In this document: piece after piece, positions 58,650 to 64,000 of the stretch
How positions within the stretch are numbered: the first letter of the stretch is position 1
How the letters are laid out: the number at the start of each line of letters is the position of its first letter
From: an uncultured Leucobacter sp.
GTDB lineage: Bacteria; Actinomycetota; Actinomycetes; Actinomycetales; Microbacteriaceae
Length of the DNA stretch: 64,000 bases
NCBI GenBank assembly: GCA_937967375.1
Contig: CALCJF010000010.1
Span: 1 to 64,000, forward strand
Direction of reading: 5' to 3'
The notes under the pieces: model-generated
The model's input: only the letters and a program-made list of their open reading frames with translations
Database searches by the model: none
Told to the model about the DNA's origin: nothing
Program-made: the position numbers and the translations under genes

Positions 58650-58703
58650 GTGTGTTGCGAGATGTGCCAAAAACCCAAGAACTCGGCACATCTGACAACA
58701 CAC
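58650..58703. repeat. Palindromic repeat, copy 2 of a dispersed intergenic family
   Basis: GTGTGTTGCGAGATGTGCC (58650-58668) pairs with GGCACATCTGACAACACAC (58685-58703) at 17 of 19 positions around a 16-nt loop. The arms match the element at 15138-15191 (TGTTG and AGATGTGCC in the left arm, same loop length). Confidence 0.65.
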
Positions 58704-58772
58704 GAGGGAACTCGGGAATGCAAAAGACCGAGAAAGCGAGTCCTCGCGGCGAGCCAGTGGGCTCGCGGGCTC

Positions 58773-58798
58773 AAAACACGCAGAGCGATGCTCTGCGT
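58773..58798 (-). terminator. Terminator of the tRNA-Thr gene
   Basis: On the minus strand ACGCAGAGC (58798-58790), loop ATC, GCTCTGCGT (58786-58778) is followed by GTTTT (58777-58773). It begins 12 nt behind the tRNA 3' end. Confidence 0.8.
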
Positions 58799-58809
58799 AC
58801 CCAGTTTTG

Positions 58810-58882
58810 AGCCCCCTGTCGGACTCGAACCGACCACCTGCGGTTTACAAGGCCGCTGCTCTACCAGATGAGCTAAGGAGGC
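58810..58882 (-). tRNA. tRNA-Thr (anticodon TGT)
   Basis: The 73-nt cloverleaf has a 7-bp acceptor stem (GCCTCCT / AGGGGGC, one G-U), a D arm TTAGCTCATCTGGTAGAGCA, anticodon loop CTTGTAA with TGT at 58849-58847, and a T arm with GGTTCGAGTC. Discriminator base is U, and CCA is not encoded. The last anticodon-stem pair would be C31-A39, a mismatch. It is similar in loop to other bacterial tRNA-Thr(UGU). Confidence 0.93.
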
Positions 58883-58925
58883 GTGATGACCAATCGAAAT
58901 CGATCACCCAGAAGAGACTACCCGG

Positions 58926-58990
58926 TTTTTGGCCGCTTCGCTCACCCCACCGGGCCGAGGCGGGGCGAGATGAGCGAAGCGATGCCAAAA
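58926..58990. repeat. Large hairpin between the DsbA-like and tRNA genes
   Basis: GCTTCGCTCA (58935-58944) pairs with TGAGCGAAGC (58971-58980), and the outer TTTTGGC (58927-58933) with GCCAAAA (58984-58990). The inside contains CCCCACC/GGCGGGG. It lies 34 nt downstream of the DsbA-like stop and 44 nt upstream of the tRNA. It could end the DsbA-like transcript, but lacks the usual terminal T run. Confidence 0.5.
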
Positions 58991-59023
58991 CTGCGCGCGC
59001 AATGGCAGCCCAGAGGCGCGAGC

Positions 59024-59980
59024 TTAGCCCGCTGCCTCCGCGGTGTCTTCCTTCTGCTTGTCAGCCGAGCCGTCAAGCTCGCCCTTGATCTTCAGGATGT
59101 ACTCTTCGAGCGAACCGTCGCGGCCGTCGACCCACTGCACACCGTTCACGATGACGGTAGGGGTGCTGCGCAGGCGCTGCGGCTGGTCTGCGGGCTGCAG
59201 GTCACCGACGCGCGGGTCATTGATCAGCTGGGTACCCTCTGCGAGTCCCTGCAGGCCGGTCTCGCTGGCCGACTTCCAGTTTGCGTTGATGAATGGCGCG
59301 AAGCGCTGGTCCTTGATGCACTGCTTCAGCTCGGTCGTGTCCTTTGCACCCGCGGCTACGGCGTTCTCGACGAGCTGGTCATCGGTGAGGCCTGTGGTCT
59401 GCTCGGCTGGCTGCACCTCTTTGCTCAGCAGACGGTTGTGGTAGGCAAATGCGTTCTTTGGTTGCTCTTCGACCACGCAGCTGAATGCGTTCGCGGCGCG
59501 GGTCGAATATTTGGTGCCGAGTGACTGCCCATCGAGGAAGTTGAGCGGGAACACGGTGAGGTTCACGTCGCCGCTGCCGACGTACTGCTCGAGCATGTCA
59601 CCGTTCTGCTGCTCGAAGTTGCCACAGGCGGGGCACATGTAGTCGACGTAGATCGTGATGTCGACCGGGCTCTTCGTCCAGTCCTGCTCGGGAGCCTTGC
59701 GCGTCTGACCGTCTTGCAGCGCCTTGGTCTTGACGACCTCGAGATCTTTGCTGAAGGTCACACCACCCGAGATCATGTTGAGCGGGCCCGGGCCTGCGGG
59801 CTTCATGCTCTGCGAGAGCACGAGTGCAACCACGCCGAGCACGGCAATCACGACAAGCGCGATGCCGCCCTGCAGAAACAGGCGGTTGCGCTTCTCGCGC
59901 TTCTTCTCGACCTCACGAGCAAGGCGTGCCTGCTCGCGCGCCTGCTCGCGGCGCTGGTTCTTGGTTAGTTTCTCGTTCAT
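59024..59980 (-). CDS. Membrane-anchored DsbA-like thioredoxin-fold protein
   Basis: This 318-residue protein has a very basic cytoplasmic N-terminus (to about residue 34), one membrane segment (FLQGGIALVVIAVLGVVALVL), and an extracytoplasmic thioredoxin/DsbA domain. The active site is CPAC (Cys116, Cys119) in YVDYMCPACGNFEQQ. The C-terminal part holds TPTVIVNGVQW, the conserved cis-proline-type segment. It should oxidise or isomerise disulfides in exported proteins. The ATG at 59978-59980 has GGAG in front. It lies 74 nt downstream of secA in the same direction, consistent with a link to secretion. Confidence 0.89.
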   Translation of the reverse strand: MNEKLTKNQRREQAREQARLAREVEKKREKRNRLFLQGGIALVVIAVLGVVALVLSQSMKPAGPGPLNMISGGVTFSKDLEVVKTKALQDGQTRKAPEQDWTKSPVDITIYVDYMCPACGNFEQQNGDMLEQYVGSGDVNLTVFPLNFLDGQSLGTKYSTRAANAFSCVVEEQPKNAFAYHNRLLSKEVQPAEQTTGLTDDQLVENAVAAGAKDTTELKQCIKDQRFAPFINANWKSASETGLQGLAEGTQLINDPRVGDLQPADQPQRLRSTPTVIVNGVQWVDGRDGSLEEYILKIKGELDGSADKQKEDTAEAAG

Positions 59981-60054
59981 TAGATCTCCGTGTACGCCCG
60001 AGGGCACGACTCAATTCGCATAGCTATGGCGAGGATCTGCCCCACCACAACCAA

Positions 60055-62871
<2,817 letters not shown>

Positions 62872-63023
62872 GTCGTGTCTCCTGTGGTTGTACGGGTTGC
62901 TTCGTCGCGACTAAGCCGCGAGCACGCCGTGCTTTCTGTTGCCAAATTGTAACAACGCCCCAGCTTAGCAAGCCTGACCGGAGCGAATCCTCCGAATTCA
63001 GCGGTACACCCTAGGGTGGTTCT

Positions 63024-63812
63024 GTGAGCAGAGAGCGGTCGGTGCCTGAGCCAATTTGGGGCGAGGATCACCGAGCGCTCGGCAACGACTCTGTGCTGGT
63101 GATCCTTCCGACGTACAACGAGCGCGAATCGCTCGGCGAGATTATCGCCCGCCTGCACGCGGTCACCCCGCACGCCGACGTGCTCGTGATCGACGACGCG
63201 AGCCCCGACGGCACTGGCGAGCTCGCCGATCGGCTCGCGGCCGCCGACGGTCGCCTCTCGGTGCTGCACCGCCCGGGCAAGCTCGGCCTCGGCACCGCCT
63301 ACCTCGAGGGCTTCGAGTGGGCTACTGCGCGCGATTATCGCTGGGTGGTCGAGATGGATGCCGACGGCTCTCACCTGCCTGAACAGCTGCCAGAGTTGCT
63401 CACTGCGGCGAGAGCCGGGGCTGGGCTCGTGATCGGGGTTCGATGGGTCAGCGGTGGGAGCGTCGTAGGCTGGCCGCGGCATCGACGCTGGATCTCGCGC
63501 ACGGGCACCCGGGTGGCTCGCGCGGCGCTGCACTCACGTTTGCACGACATCACCAGCGGATACCGGGTGTTCGACAGTACATGGCTCGCCCGGCTCTCAC
63601 GCGACGAGGTCTCGGCCGAGGGCTACGGCTTTCAGGTCGAGGTGGCGTGGGGGCTCGAACGGCTCGGCTGCCCGATCGCTGAGGTTCCGATCACCTTCGT
63701 CGAGCGTGCTCATGGCCACTCGAAAATGACCGCGGGAATCGTCGCAGAGGCACTCTGGCTCGTGGTGCGACACGGGCTGACGCTGCGCTTTGGCAGGCGA
63801 ACGCGCCGATAG
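63024..63812 (+). CDS. Polyprenol monophosphomannose synthase (GT2; GTG start)
   Basis: This 262-residue GT-A glycosyltransferase of the dolichol-phosphate-mannose synthase type has VILPTYNERESLGEII, the nucleotide-binding DDASPDGT, and the metal motif EMDADGSHLPEQ. A C-terminal FVERAHGHSKM typical of Ppm/Dpm1 catalytic domains follows. No membrane domain is fused, as in other actinobacteria where the lipoprotein N-acyltransferase partner is separate. It makes polyprenyl-phosphate-mannose for lipoglycans or protein mannosylation. The start is GTG at 63024. It is divergent from secA. Confidence 0.89.
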   Translation: MSRERSVPEPIWGEDHRALGNDSVLVILPTYNERESLGEIIARLHAVTPHADVLVIDDASPDGTGELADRLAAADGRLSVLHRPGKLGLGTAYLEGFEWATARDYRWVVEMDADGSHLPEQLPELLTAARAGAGLVIGVRWVSGGSVVGWPRHRRWISRTGTRVARAALHSRLHDITSGYRVFDSTWLARLSRDEVSAEGYGFQVEVAWGLERLGCPIAEVPITFVERAHGHSKMTAGIVAEALWLVVRHGLTLRFGRRTRR

Positions 63813-63896
63813 CCGGCGGGCCTCGCCTGGCAAGTGGCGCTGCGACAGGGCATCCGAGACACTGGACGGCGGTTCATCACGACCGCAGACATGAAT

Positions 63897-63930
63897 GTGG
63901 GTGAGCGCCCCTGCCCGGGCACTCACCCAC
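63897..63930. terminator. Hairpin at the convergent junction after the mannosyltransferase
   Basis: GTGGGTGAGCGCCC (63897-63910) and GGGCACTCACCCAC (63917-63930) form a 14-bp stem with one non-Watson-Crick position and a 6-nt loop. It could serve both the plus-strand gene (ending 63812) and the minus-strand gene (ending 63953). Confidence 0.6.
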
Positions 63931-63952
63931 ACTTCACACGCTACGCCGACGC

Positions 63953-64000
63953 TCAGTCGTCAGAGAGCGAGATGATGCCGTAGTTCCAACCCTTGCGGCG
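63953..64000 (-). CDS. C-terminus of an unrecognised protein, cut by the window edge
   Basis: The minus-strand frame entering at the window end reads RRKGWNYGIISLSDD and stops with TGA at 63953-63955. Coding status is supported by position before the shared hairpin and by codon use, but 15 residues are too few to name the family. Genes next to ppm-type synthases in Actinobacteria are often rbpA, yet this tail does not look like RbpA. Confidence 0.45.
   Translation of the reverse strand, partial: RRKGWNYGIISLSDD

Overview
The window is a high-GC chromosome segment of an actinobacterium. Codon use is strongly G/C at third positions. The gene set (XPB-type helicase with its helicase-associated partner, polyprenol-phosphate-mannose synthase, HtaA/HmuTUV haem uptake, sortase-assembled pili, a groEL controlled by CIRCE) fits Microbacteriaceae, perhaps a Leucobacter-like organism. 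That placement is inference from protein character only. No rRNA, phage, transposase or CRISPR array was seen.

Layout. (1) Positions 1-7640, minus strand: a ribose-type ABC importer (permease, double ATPase, lipoprotein) beside a hydantoinase/oxoprolinase pair (HyuB, HyuA). (2) Positions 7785-15090, plus strand: RidA, a DapA-family lyase, a proline racemase/hydroxyproline epimerase, an ornithine-cyclodeaminase-family reductase, a GntR regulator and a three-gene D-hydroxyproline-dehydrogenase-like complex. Most junctions after the epimerase are 4-nt overlaps, and together they read as a hydroxyproline catabolic cluster. A convergent LivFGMHK-type importer follows (15340-20213). It probably feeds the pathway, because its promoter and the DapA-family promoter carry related GTGCAAT inverted-repeat sites. 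(3) Positions 20581-24338: a small membrane protein and the helicase-associated/XPB helicase pair. (4) Positions 24746-35244, minus strand: a second Liv-type importer, a GntR regulator, a creatininase-family hydrolase, a Tm-1-like ATP-binding protein, a sugar-phosphate-isomerase-fold protein and an FAD-linked oxidase. Two promoters in this block share an exact 21-nt operator-like repeat. This is the best candidate for an undescribed catabolic system.

(5) Positions 35415-40899: a sortase-C pilus operon (tip adhesin, backbone pilin, sortase), divergent from a large LuxR-type ATPase regulator and an OmpR-type two-component system (41176-46065). (6) Positions 46465-48930: groEL under two CIRCE-like elements and a LytR_C-domain protein. 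(7) Positions 49168-56215: haem acquisition, with hmuT divergent from hmuUV and two HtaA-domain surface proteins behind a DtxR/IdeR-type box. The larger surface protein contains an exact 446-bp tandem duplication. (8) Positions 56489-64000: nitroreductase, msrB, a YdcZ-type transporter, tRNA-Thr(TGT), a DsbA-like thioredoxin, secA, a polyprenol-phosphate mannosyltransferase and a truncated gene.

A recurring design is a strong intercistronic hairpin directly after the gene for an abundant product: all three solute-binding lipoproteins, the backbone pilin and the large HtaA protein. This suggests RNA-level tuning of stoichiometry. Two intergenic copies of a dispersed palindromic repeat (15138-15191 and 58650-58703) and an in-frame palindrome-bearing insertion in the XPB helicase are further structural oddities.
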